A DNA stretch of 64,000 nucleotides from an uncultured Latescibacterota bacterium (lineage in GTDB: Bacteria > Latescibacterota > UBA2968 > UBA8231). The stretch is from contig OX638377.1 of NCBI GenBank assembly GCA_951813615.1, forward strand, positions 5,181,739-5,245,738, read 5' to 3'. Shown here piece by piece: positions 1 through 7,864 of the stretch (position 1 is its first letter; each line of letters opens with the position of its first letter). The translations under genes and the position numbers were made by a program. The notes beneath the pieces were generated by a model that was given only the letters and a program-made list of their open reading frames with translations, was not told the DNA's origin and searched no databases.

Positions 1-501
1 TTGGAACTGGCGCGTGAGCCGGCGATTTTAGACCGCGTGGCCGTATTGATCGGTGAAAATATCGATGTGTTTGGCACCAAGTTTTTTCCCAAGTTGCCCA
101 ATGGCGGCACTTCAACGGGCTGGCATCAGGACAGTTTTTATTTCGGCACCGATACGGATCGCATTATCAGTTGCGGGATTTATCTGGAAGATTCAGATGT
201 GGAGAATGGGTGTTTGCGGGTGGTGCCCGGCAGCCACCGGATGGGCGAGATTGTCGAGCACCGCAGAAATCCAAGCAGGCATGGCAGTTGGACAAAGGTC
301 GATGAATCGCAGGCTGTGGATGTGGTCATTCCCGCTGGTACGGTTGTGCTGTTTTCCGCCAATCTCCTGCACGGTGCTTATGACAACCACAGCAATCGCA
401 CGCGCTATAGCACGGCATGGCATTATATGCCCGAAGACCTCAATCCAGAAAAGTTTCTCAAGGGAATATACGAAGATCGACATGTGGCGTGTAAGCATTG
501 A
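1..501 (+). CDS. Phytanoyl-CoA dioxygenase (PhyH) family protein, 5' end outside window
   Basis: Fe(II)/2-oxoglutarate-dependent oxygenase of the PhyH superfamily; the substrate cannot be told from sequence. The core is visible: an HxD pair in WHQD (His42, Asp44 counted from base 1), a GCLRVVPGSH segment in the middle of the jelly roll, and a distal histidine in LLHGAYDNHSNRTRYS (His124) followed by the 2-oxoglutarate-binding Arg. Family members usually run 250-300 residues, and here only the C-terminal 166 are present, so the start lies upstream and the TTG at base 1 is probably not the initiator. A second, different PhyH gene follows 89 bases downstream on the same strand. Confidence 0.9.
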   Translation: MELAREPAILDRVAVLIGENIDVFGTKFFPKLPNGGTSTGWHQDSFYFGTDTDRIISCGIYLEDSDVENGCLRVVPGSHRMGEIVEHRRNPSRHGSWTKVDESQAVDVVIPAGTVVLFSANLLHGAYDNHSNRTRYSTAWHYMPEDLNPEKFLKGIYEDRHVACKH

Positions 502-590
502 GAAGCGGGGACTGGGGGCTGAGGACTGCATAGTACCGATATCTATGCCTATTTTTCCTATACATAATTCGATCTGTCCAGGAGGAGTCT

Positions 591-1361
591 ATGCTTTCAC
601 AGGAGCAACTGACGCAATATGACCGAGATGGGTATGTGCTGGTGTCGGGATTGATTCCAGAAGAGACAATTGCCAATGCGGAAGCTGCGATGTGGTCTGT
701 GCTCGGGATGGATCGGGATGATCCAGCTTCGTGGTCTCCTTTGCCAGACGAAACAGCTGGGGTAAACACAATCGTCAGCCAGGGGGTGATTGAACATTTT
801 GGGGTTCAAGATCCCGCGTTGTTGGCTTGTTGTACTCCTGCATTTTACGAAGTACAGAGCCAACTGGCTCGGGAAAATGCAGGTGCATTTCACTGTCAGA
901 AGCCACAACCAGAGGGAGTCTGGGCACGCAGTGTATTTCCGGTTTCGAAAGACTGGGATTATAGCAATGGGCACGTCGATGGTGGACATCGACCTTTCAA
1001 TGTCTTTCCCGGATCATTCCGCGTCTCTTCCCTGACCTATCTCGATTCTGGTGTTGCGCAGGGTGGTGGTACTGCGGTCTGGCCAGGATCGCATCGGAAG
1101 CTCGGCGAGGCTGCAGTGCAGGCCCCTGACCGGTATCAAACTCTGTCAGATTTTAAGAAGCCGCAACAAAGGTTCAGTCTAGGAGAGCCGATTGAGTTGA
1201 GGCCGTCCCGAGGAGATGTACTGTTTTTTCATTATCTATTGGTACACTCTGGATCTCTCAATACAAGTAACAAACCGCGTTTTGCATTCCGGTTGATGTG
1301 TACCTGTGACGCCTGTCGCATCTGGGAAAAGTATGGCAAGTGGAATATCTGGATGCCCTGA
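591..1361 (+). CDS. Phytanoyl-CoA dioxygenase (PhyH) family protein
   Basis: A 256-residue PhyH-type Fe(II)/2-oxoglutarate oxygenase. The N-terminus (LTQYDRDGYVLVSGLI) is the usual PhyH opening. The metal pair is in NGHVDGG (His128, Asp130), and the distal His219 is in LLVHSGSLN with an Arg downstream in KPRFAFRLMC. The start is well supported: AGGAGG at 580-585 sits five bases before the ATG. It follows another PhyH gene on the same strand, so the two may be cotranscribed. They are clearly different in sequence rather than a recent duplication. Substrate unknown. Confidence 0.92.
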   Translation: MLSQEQLTQYDRDGYVLVSGLIPEETIANAEAAMWSVLGMDRDDPASWSPLPDETAGVNTIVSQGVIEHFGVQDPALLACCTPAFYEVQSQLARENAGAFHCQKPQPEGVWARSVFPVSKDWDYSNGHVDGGHRPFNVFPGSFRVSSLTYLDSGVAQGGGTAVWPGSHRKLGEAAVQAPDRYQTLSDFKKPQQRFSLGEPIELRPSRGDVLFFHYLLVHSGSLNTSNKPRFAFRLMCTCDACRIWEKYGKWNIWMP

Positions 1362-1465
1362 TGCGGCGATGATCTTCATCATGTGTTTTACTTTTTTAAA
1401 ATACATGTAAATGATTCTTGACATGCCATGCGATCAACCTCCTAACGACCCGATCCTCATGCTTC

Positions 1466-3037
1466 TTAAACGCGGTACGCAAATATCTTTGCCTGAAACA
1501 TCCGGACCCGAATCGCCACCATCTCACCCACCTCGGATAAGTCGCTGTTGCCGTTCCAAGTGACCGTCTGGTCGAGCGAATCTCCTTGCAGCAGATCGCT
1601 TTCTGCGAAGGTCAGGCCGGCGATCGGATCGACGTCGGGGTGAATCCGCGAGGGAATGTTGCGCAGAGTCTCGACCTTGATCCAGCCACCCGGGCGACAG
1701 CGGTAGTTGAGCCTCAGCTGACTGGCGGTCCTCACTACGGTCGGCAAGGTAAACCGACCCTCCACATCCGTTTCAATGCCGCAGAATCTGTGGGGCTGCC
1801 ACCGGGCCCACTGCAACACCGCCGCTCCTCTCTGCGGTGCGTTGTGCAGCGACGTGTGCCCTCCGTAGAGCGACCCCCAAGTGCCGTCCGGCAATTCCGC
1901 GATGCCGCTGCCCCAGGAATAGACCATGGCCGAGTCGGGTGTACCCGGACTTCCCACCGGAATAATCGGCTTGCGCTCCGGCCGCTGCCAAATCAAACCA
2001 TCGCGACTGATGGCGAGCTGGCTGTCCACGTGGTCGGTGGCGTGATGGTAGGCCTGGACCAACATGCAGTGCAGATCATCTCTACCCGGATAGGGAAAGT
2101 AGTCGCCGCCGTAGAACGAGAGGTCGGGCTCGTCCTGACCATCTGGAAAGAGGAGCAGCTTGGGAGCGGGCCAGTGGTTGAAGTCCTTGGTCCGGGTCAG
2201 CCCAATCGCCCGGTGGAAGATGCCATCCTCCGGAACGCCGCTGCCGATCAGGTCGAACTGTTCCTGGGGGACGCCTTGGATGCGACAGTAGGCGTAGTAG
2301 TAACCGGATTTCTCGTCGTATCTGGCGGAGAGGCCTCCATCCATGGGAAAATCGGCGAGAATCTTGTCGGTCCGCTTCCAGTGAATGCGGTCGGGGGAGA
2401 CCCACCCCATTACCCGGCCCTTGAGAATCAGTCTGGGCCCTTTGTAGGCTGGCCCCAAGTACTCCTGATCAGCCCACCACTTTTGTATGTATTCATCATC
2501 GACCTCCTCGCCCGCGTTGGCGAGCTCTCCAGTCTCCGAATTGATCAGAGCCCCCTCACAACCCATGCCCTTAAACCGCTCTTCAGGTGGCGCGGTTGGA
2601 TCCTCGAATACCGCTTTGAGCAGGTCGCCCCCCACATCGGTAACTAGGTTGTTTTCCGTCGAGCCGTTCTGCTCGATGATGCCCAAGGTGGGACGGGTCC
2701 AGCGGTACGCGTCTTCACTTACCGCGTAAGCGACGTGTCTCCCTTGGTAGTAGAGTAGGTGGTATCGATCGTCTGCCTGCCACACCCGCACGGAATTGCC
2801 TACGCCATCGACGTCGCCTTCGAACTCGAGCGGAGTCGATTTGTTTGCCTCCTCGACCGCCAAGCGGATGCCGATGGGGGCATCGTAGAGTTCGAATGCG
2901 CCCGTTCGATCGACGGCACGATGGCCCGGAAAAACCTCCGTCCAATCGACCAATGGACGCCAATGCCCCGCGTTCTGCCTGGGCCTGACCCAATCTCCAG
3001 GATAATAACCGCGCAAATCCTTCCATCCGTTACTCAT
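1466..3037 (-). CDS. Glycosyl hydrolase-like five-bladed beta-propeller protein
   Basis: A 523-residue protein with repeated propeller-type segments such as YHLLYYQGRHVAYAVS, GYYYAYCRI, DDLHCMLVQAYHH and SQLAISRDGLIWQRP. This pattern is typical of GH32/GH43/GH130-like or sialidase-like folds, in which aspartate-containing strands alternate with lines such as SPDRIHWKRTDK. No signal peptide is visible, so it is probably cytoplasmic. I cannot identify a firm catalytic triad, so hydrolase activity on a sugar or sugar conjugate is inferred from fold resemblance only. It stands alone on the minus strand, convergent with the upstream PhyH genes. Confidence 0.6.
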   Translation of the reverse strand: MSNGWKDLRGYYPGDWVRPRQNAGHWRPLVDWTEVFPGHRAVDRTGAFELYDAPIGIRLAVEEANKSTPLEFEGDVDGVGNSVRVWQADDRYHLLYYQGRHVAYAVSEDAYRWTRPTLGIIEQNGSTENNLVTDVGGDLLKAVFEDPTAPPEERFKGMGCEGALINSETGELANAGEEVDDEYIQKWWADQEYLGPAYKGPRLILKGRVMGWVSPDRIHWKRTDKILADFPMDGGLSARYDEKSGYYYAYCRIQGVPQEQFDLIGSGVPEDGIFHRAIGLTRTKDFNHWPAPKLLLFPDGQDEPDLSFYGGDYFPYPGRDDLHCMLVQAYHHATDHVDSQLAISRDGLIWQRPERKPIIPVGSPGTPDSAMVYSWGSGIAELPDGTWGSLYGGHTSLHNAPQRGAAVLQWARWQPHRFCGIETDVEGRFTLPTVVRTASQLRLNYRCRPGGWIKVETLRNIPSRIHPDVDPIAGLTFAESDLLQGDSLDQTVTWNGNSDLSEVGEMVAIRVRMFQAKIFAYRV

Positions 3038-3081
3038 CGCAATCCCCTGTCTCCTATGGGGACGTTCTGTCCCGCCACAGA

Positions 3082-3990
3082 TTATCTCAATCCATTAACA
3101 TCGTATCTCGACACAAAATCCCAGATTAAACGACTGGTATTGGAGCCGTCGTAGCTAATATCAAACCAGACGTGCCCTCCGTCTATAACCCTGTAATGTT
3201 CTACAGAAGTATTGTTGTCTCCATCTGTATAGGAATAATGTTCTATTGTCATTCCACTATCATCCATACTATTTACTATCGGATCAGTACTGGTATTATT
3301 AAAACTCGTCCAATAAGCAAGCACCTCATCAATTGATGATAATCCCTCAGAACTCCCATCATAAGGGACAAATTTGTCTGCTGTACCATGAATATTAATC
3401 ATCGCCATAGGGTGCGATGGGCTACAGTTGTTATGTGTTTCCTCCATCATTGTTCCCGCAACAGAACCAATAGCTGCTATTTTATCACTATGGTAGCAAG
3501 CAAGTGCATACGTAAAGAAAGCGCCGTTTGAGTAACCACAGGAATACACTCTTGCTAAATCAATATTATAATTGGCAGAAATTTCATCAATTAATGTTTC
3601 CACGAAGCCAAAGTCGTCTGCATTACTTTTATTTTCATCTAATTCTAAACCAGAATTCCAGTGCGGATCTCCATCCAGCAAGGTGCCTTGGGGATAAACC
3701 AGAATAAAATTTTCCATATCTGCCAAAGGCCGCATATCGGCGTATTTTAAGTATTGGTCTGCAATCCCACCATATCCGTGAAAGTTAAGCATTAGTGGAA
3801 CTGCGGAAGTGCCATCGTAAGAATCAGGCACGTAGATAACATACTCTCTTGTTGTACCATCATGGGAAAGCGTTTGTGTAGATAAACCTGTTGTATTTGT
3901 ATTGGGAGTATCAATCGGCGTTTTATCATTTTCTGAACAAGAAAATAGATTTGATAACGCTATAACGGTGAGGATTGAAAGTCTTCTCAT
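3082..3990 (-). CDS. Secreted PHB-depolymerase/feruloyl-esterase-type lipoprotein (LpqC family)
   Basis: Alpha/beta-hydrolase esterase of the LpqC/PHB depolymerase family. It starts with a lipoprotein signal (MRRLSILTVIALSNLFSC, Cys18 as lipid anchor). It then has an oxyanion-side HGYGG motif, the nucleophile elbow GYSNG, an acidic residue in HGTADKFVPYDG and a late histidine in GGHVW. I start at 3990 rather than the longer frame at 4038 because the signal peptide begins there and an AAAGGA Shine-Dalgarno lies eight bases upstream. The predicted site is the outer envelope or cell surface, and substrates could be feruloyl or acetyl esters or polyesters. The gene is visibly AT-rich compared with its neighbours, which suggests horizontal acquisition. 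Confidence 0.85.
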   Translation of the reverse strand: MRRLSILTVIALSNLFSCSENDKTPIDTPNTNTTGLSTQTLSHDGTTREYVIYVPDSYDGTSAVPLMLNFHGYGGIADQYLKYADMRPLADMENFILVYPQGTLLDGDPHWNSGLELDENKSNADDFGFVETLIDEISANYNIDLARVYSCGYSNGAFFTYALACYHSDKIAAIGSVAGTMMEETHNNCSPSHPMAMINIHGTADKFVPYDGSSEGLSSIDEVLAYWTSFNNTSTDPIVNSMDDSGMTIEHYSYTDGDNNTSVEHYRVIDGGHVWFDISYDGSNTSRLIWDFVSRYDVNGLR

Positions 3991-4054
3991 TGTATTATCC
4001 TTTCCGAGTCGAAGTAATTCATATGATTGATTCTGCAAGCAGCTTGGCTGGCGA

Positions 4055-4658
4055 TTACCACGGAAGCGAGAACGTCTTTACGTTTGTCATGAACTTCATG
4101 GCCTCGATCGCGCCTTCCTTAACCCCTAAGCCCGAGTCTTTTACGCCGCCAAACGGAGAGCATTCAATGCGATACCCGGGAACTTGATTGATATTGACCG
4201 TCCCCGTTCGAATGCGACGGACGCATTTCAGTGCGCTTGGCAGCTACGCCCGAGGAGAGTCCGAACTTGGAATCGTTGGCGACCGCGATGGCGTCGTCCT
4301 TTAATGCCTCGGCCGCGGCGAATTGAAAAACGTCACAGGCGCGCCCCACCTCGTACTTGGTCTCCCGCATACATAACCCGAACTCCATGCGGATCAGGCT
4401 GGCAAACTCGCCCGCCTGCTCAAGCAGAAGCTCGCGAGCTCTGGTCAGCACTTGCGACCGATCAAAGCGCGACGATTGTCCGTCAAAGGACCGTGTGCGG
4501 TCGATCACGGAGTCGAGGTGATCGCCGTTGATCTTGCTAACCGTACCGGCAATCGAACCATCGTAGGGATAGTGGACGGTCAAAGTATCCGCCGAACCGA
4601 TTGCTTCTCCGCCTAAGTACGAAGGCAATTGCAGTGTTTCAACGTTTGCGGTGCTCAT
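4055..4658 (-). pseudogene. Decayed aldehyde dehydrogenase (internal deletion plus frameshift)
   Basis: The first ~118 codons match the N-terminal NAD-binding part of an aldehyde dehydrogenase (LPSYLGGEAI, ARELLLEQAGEFASLI, GLCMRETKYEVGRACDVFQFAA). The frame then jumps straight to a C-terminal segment (AIAVANDSKFGLSSG), so roughly 250-300 residues carrying the catalytic Cys and Glu are missing. After a frameshift near 4225 another frame continues as RTGTVNINQVPGYR, then FGGVKDSG, ending in TNVKTFSLPW with a stop at 4055-4057. That ending resembles the phosphonoacetaldehyde/succinate-semialdehyde dehydrogenase branch. A MITE and an IS element sit immediately upstream, so transposition may have silenced the gene first. 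Confidence 0.85.
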
Positions 4659-4677
4659 GTTTCACTCTGCGTAGTTC

Positions 4678-4824
4678 AGAAGCCGTCTGAAAATTCTCCT
4701 CGGGCTGCTTTTCGGGCTGGCGACCGGCCTTGGCGTCAAGCGTTTTTCATAGGGCGAGACGCCCTCGGTCCTAGATACTTTGAGCCGAGTGAGAGACCGA
4801 AACCCTAGTTTTCAGACAGCTTCT
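4678..4824. mobile_element. 147-bp MITE with ends matching the neighbouring IS
   Basis: A short non-coding segment is bounded by inverted repeats: AGAAGCCGTCTGAAAAT at 4678-4694 and, inverted, AGAAGCTGTCTGAAAAC at 4808-4824. The right end is the same as the left end of the IS that begins eight bases further on. A TCA triplet occurs at both borders (4676-4678 and 4824-4826), consistent with the TNA target duplication made by some IS5-family groups. There is no open frame inside. It is probably a non-autonomous element mobilised by the adjacent transposase. It lies 20 bases upstream of the aldehyde dehydrogenase remnant. Confidence 0.75.
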
Positions 4825-4831
4825 CAGGTCC

Positions 4832-5715
4832 TAAGAAGCTGTCTGAAAACCCTTAATGTAGCCGCTATTTGAACAGGCGTACTCATCGAGCCATATTGTA
4901 TGCAATATGCCACCGATCTAACCGATGGACAATGGCAGCGGATCGAACCGTTGCTGCCCGCGCCGCGTTGGCGGCCAGGCGGTCCGGGTCGGCCGCCGCG
5001 GGATCGACGCCAAATCGTCAATGGCCTTTTGTATTTGAACAAGACGGGGGGTCCTTGGGCTTTGTTGCCTGCTTGTTTTGGGCCGTGGAAAACGGGGTAT
5101 GATTCCTTTCGTCGCTGGAGCCTGCAAGGGGTCTGGCCGCTGGTGTTGGATCGGCTGACCCAGCAGGAGCGCACAGAGAGCGGCCGGGCTGCGATGCCGT
5201 CGGCGGGCGGGGTTGATAGTCAGACGATCAAGACAGCAACCCAAGGTACAACAATCGGGTATGACGCGGGCAAAAAGATCAAAGGACGCAACCGGCATCT
5301 ATTGGTGGATACTTCAGGTTTGCTTCGACAGGTGGTGGTCACCGCCGCCGATGTCGATGACCGGGATGGTTTGAAGCAGGTGTTGACCCGCTTGAAGACC
5401 GCCGGCGTGGCTCGGTTACGCAAGCTGTGGGCGGATGGCGGCTACCAAGGTGCGGCCATCCGAACGTGGGTGGCCAACCAAAAAAAGACGCACAAAATAG
5501 ACTTGGAAGTCGTCGCCAAACAAGGCGGCGGCTTTGCGGTGTTACCACGCCGGTGGGTCGTCGAGCGCACCTTGGCGTGGTTGATGAATTTTCGCCGACA
5601 TGCGAGAGATTATGAGGTCTTGACCCGACATAGCGACGCCTTGATTCAGGTTGCCATGATCCACTTGCTACTCAAACGGATCAAATAAAAAATAGAGTTT
5701 TCAGACAGCCTCTTA
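4832..5715 (+). mobile_element. IS5-family insertion sequence, complete
   Basis: About 880 bp with terminal inverted repeats TAAGAAGCTGTCTGAAAAC (4832-4850) and, inverted, TAAGAGGCTGTCTGAAAAC (5697-5715), differing at one of 19 positions. The outermost triplets are TAA on the left and TTA on the right, fitting a TNA-type target with one base different, so the exact border could be three bases further in. It carries one intact transposase gene. The right border supplies the stop codon of the acyltransferase gene on the other strand. Confidence 0.85.
4900..5688 (+). CDS. IS5-family DDE transposase
   Basis: A 262-residue transposase that cuts and joins the ends of the surrounding element. The N-terminal region (LTDGQWQRIEPLLP...GRPPRDRRQIVNGLLY) is the DUF4096-type helix-turn-helix common in the family. 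The DDE residues are visible: Asp in GGVDSQTIKT, Asp in LWADGGYQG, and Glu in RRWVVERTLAWL, the characteristic Y/W-x-R-x3-E-R signature. The frame is uninterrupted and both inverted repeats are present, so it may still be active. Confidence 0.93.
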   Translation: MQYATDLTDGQWQRIEPLLPAPRWRPGGPGRPPRDRRQIVNGLLYLNKTGGPWALLPACFGPWKTGYDSFRRWSLQGVWPLVLDRLTQQERTESGRAAMPSAGGVDSQTIKTATQGTTIGYDAGKKIKGRNRHLLVDTSGLLRQVVVTAADVDDRDGLKQVLTRLKTAGVARLRKLWADGGYQGAAIRTWVANQKKTHKIDLEVVAKQGGGFAVLPRRWVVERTLAWLMNFRRHARDYEVLTRHSDALIQVAMIHLLLKRIK

Positions 5716-7659
5716 GGCTGGTTCCGGATTGAAAAGCCGTGCGATGTGTACGGCTTGGAAGAGCGTCGCTGGCTCTAGCTGCGTGCGCAGGGCGCGCTTG
5801 CGCGGCAGGAGCGTGGTTTCGCCGAGCATCGGCGGGCAAACCATCACTTCGACCCGGCCGCTGCCGATATTGAGATTGCCTCGGGGACATTTGGGCCACA
5901 GCGAGTGCAGGCCGCGAAAAGCCAGCGGCACGATGATCACGTCGGGCGGCAAGTAAGCAAAGAGCGCGTGCTGCATGGGCAGGCACTGATGCTCAAACGC
6001 GGCGGTGGTGCCCTCGCCATAGACGACGCCCGGCCGCTGTGCGAGGAGCTCGGCAAAGCGGCGCGTGGGATTTTTCGTGTCGGCCGAGCGGGTCATAATG
6101 ACGTGCCCGTCAACGGCCTCCATCATGTGGTCAACTTCCTCGGTAGTAAAGCCAATCAGCGAAAAGGAGCGGCCGCCAATGCGCAGCGTTGCGGGTTCGG
6201 TCAGTCGGGCGCGGGCGAGGCTCACCGGCGCGGGGGGGTCGCGCCAGCCCATCAGTTCGAGGAAGCGGGGGTCGTGGAGCAGGCTGCTCATCACCGGATG
6301 GTCGAAGAGGCTGCGGTGCGTAGGGAGGAACAGGACCTTCTCCTGTTTGTTGGCTAAGTCGAGGTCGCGGGCAGTGGCGGCGAAGAGCGGATCGGCGCTT
6401 ATAGTCAATTCAATGCCGAAAATGTCCAGCGATTTCCTGCCCCACTCGCTGCTTTGGGCGCTGGCGGCTTTGAGGCGCTCCGCTTCTGGGAGCTGGGCCG
6501 CTAGCAGGCTCATTTTTTTCTTTCCAGTGCGGTAGTAGAGGAAAGCCCACTGAAAAAGACGCGCCCGACGGCTCCATGGGCCGAGGCTCTGGCGTCGCCC
6601 AACGTGCTGGTATTCGAGAAATCGGCCCTTGCCCTTGGCCTTACTGTCGAGCAGCGGGGGCAGGACCACCAGATCGACTTCTCCCCGCGCTCGGCTCGCT
6701 AGCCGATTGACGTAGCTGACTAAGCGGCGCGTCAGGTCGATCATGTCACGGGTCAGGTAGCTATACTCTTGGCCGTACCAAAATTCCTTCGGCTTGATTT
6801 GGGCGGGGTCTTCGGAGTGGGCTTGGAGGAATTTGAGTAACATGCCCTTACCCAGCAGGACCAGCTTGCACAGCTTTTGGTGCCATTGGGTGCGCACCCG
6901 CCCCTCGATGCGGGCCAAGAGCAGGTCGGCGTCCGTGATAGCCTTCCACACCGATATACCGAGATAGATGAAGTTGCTATAGGTGTTGAAGCGGATGGCG
7001 AGGTGTTCGCCAGCAGCGAGGTAATCAACGACGCGTTCGGCAATCTCGCTAAGCAGGTCGCGCAGCGTCCCGGCGTGGCGCACCCCGTCGATTTCGCAGG
7101 CGTAGTGCTCGGCCAAGCGCGGGTCGTCGGCTGCATCGGTCGCGGGCTCTTTTTGCGCCGCACCGGATTGTATCTTCTCGGCGACGGCGTGGGCGTGGGA
7201 CAGCGGCACGCGGGCGACCCGCAGCTTGACGAGGGCAGCTTCGCCTTCGTCGAGGATGTAGGGGTTGTCGCGGCCTAGGGCGTGTAGGTAGACCGATTGG
7301 TAGAGCGCGTGGAAATCGAGCGCGTCGCCGCGCCCGCGTTCGACGAAGAGCTGGCGCGTTGCTAGGTAGAGGCGGTTTGCTTGGTGGTAGTCGGGGCCGA
7401 CGCGCTCGTAGTGCTCGTAGGCTTCTTGCAGGCGCTTATCGCGGAGCGGGGGAATGCCCTCGTGAATGGTGTCGATCAGCTCGGCGCGTCGCACGAGCGA
7501 ATCGAGGTCGCCGCCCACCGGCCAGGTGATTTCGCTTGGATCGCAGTCGGCAAAGTGGCCGTCGCTGATGGCGACTTGCATCAGCTCTGCAGCCGCCTCG
7601 TCGTAGAGGCGCAGCATTTCGTCTAGATCCACGTCGCGCAGCAATTCGTCTAGATCCAC
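5713..7659 (-). CDS. Glycerolipid acyltransferase (PlsC-like domain), 3' end altered by IS
   Basis: A 648-residue protein whose last ~230 residues form a PlsC/LPLAT acyltransferase domain: HRSLFD (HxxxxD, His448 to Asp453), a GEGTT block III and IIVPLAFRG block IV. The long N-terminal part is helical with no recognised domain. It likely transfers acyl chains to glycerol-3-phosphate or a lysophospholipid at the inner membrane. The stop codon TAA (5713-5715) lies exactly at the IS border, so the native C-terminus may have been longer. The GTG start lies in a 27-base imperfect tandem duplication (MDLDELLRD/VDLDEMLRL), so initiation could occur at either copy. The Shine-Dalgarno is weak. Confidence 0.75.
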   Translation of the reverse strand: MDLDELLRDVDLDEMLRLYDEAAAELMQVAISDGHFADCDPSEITWPVGGDLDSLVRRAELIDTIHEGIPPLRDKRLQEAYEHYERVGPDYHQANRLYLATRQLFVERGRGDALDFHALYQSVYLHALGRDNPYILDEGEAALVKLRVARVPLSHAHAVAEKIQSGAAQKEPATDAADDPRLAEHYACEIDGVRHAGTLRDLLSEIAERVVDYLAAGEHLAIRFNTYSNFIYLGISVWKAITDADLLLARIEGRVRTQWHQKLCKLVLLGKGMLLKFLQAHSEDPAQIKPKEFWYGQEYSYLTRDMIDLTRRLVSYVNRLASRARGEVDLVVLPPLLDSKAKGKGRFLEYQHVGRRQSLGPWSRRARLFQWAFLYYRTGKKKMSLLAAQLPEAERLKAASAQSSEWGRKSLDIFGIELTISADPLFAATARDLDLANKQEKVLFLPTHRSLFDHPVMSSLLHDPRFLELMGWRDPPAPVSLARARLTEPATLRIGGRSFSLIGFTTEEVDHMMEAVDGHVIMTRSADTKNPTRRFAELLAQRPGVVYGEGTTAAFEHQCLPMQHALFAYLPPDVIIVPLAFRGLHSLWPKCPRGNLNIGSGRVEVMVCPPMLGETTLLPRKRALRTQLEPATLFQAVHIARLFNPEPA

Positions 7660-7864
7660 TTTGCACCTGTCTTTCGGTTCGCGTTGGCAGCCTAGAGTGA
7701 GTTAATGCAATCCGCCTGTTTGGTCAAGCTGGTGCGAAGCGGCCCGAGGAGCCGACATGAAAAATCAACTCCTGCCGATGGCCGACAGTGTCTGCTGGTA
7801 TGCAACCACCCCAGACAAACAGCCCGCAGCGGCGCACCATTACCTAGGCCCCCGTGCAGAGAAG

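Noticed and set aside
1586..2647. 353-codon plus-strand open frame
   Set aside because: Antisense to the propeller protein, with low-complexity composition and no ribosome site.
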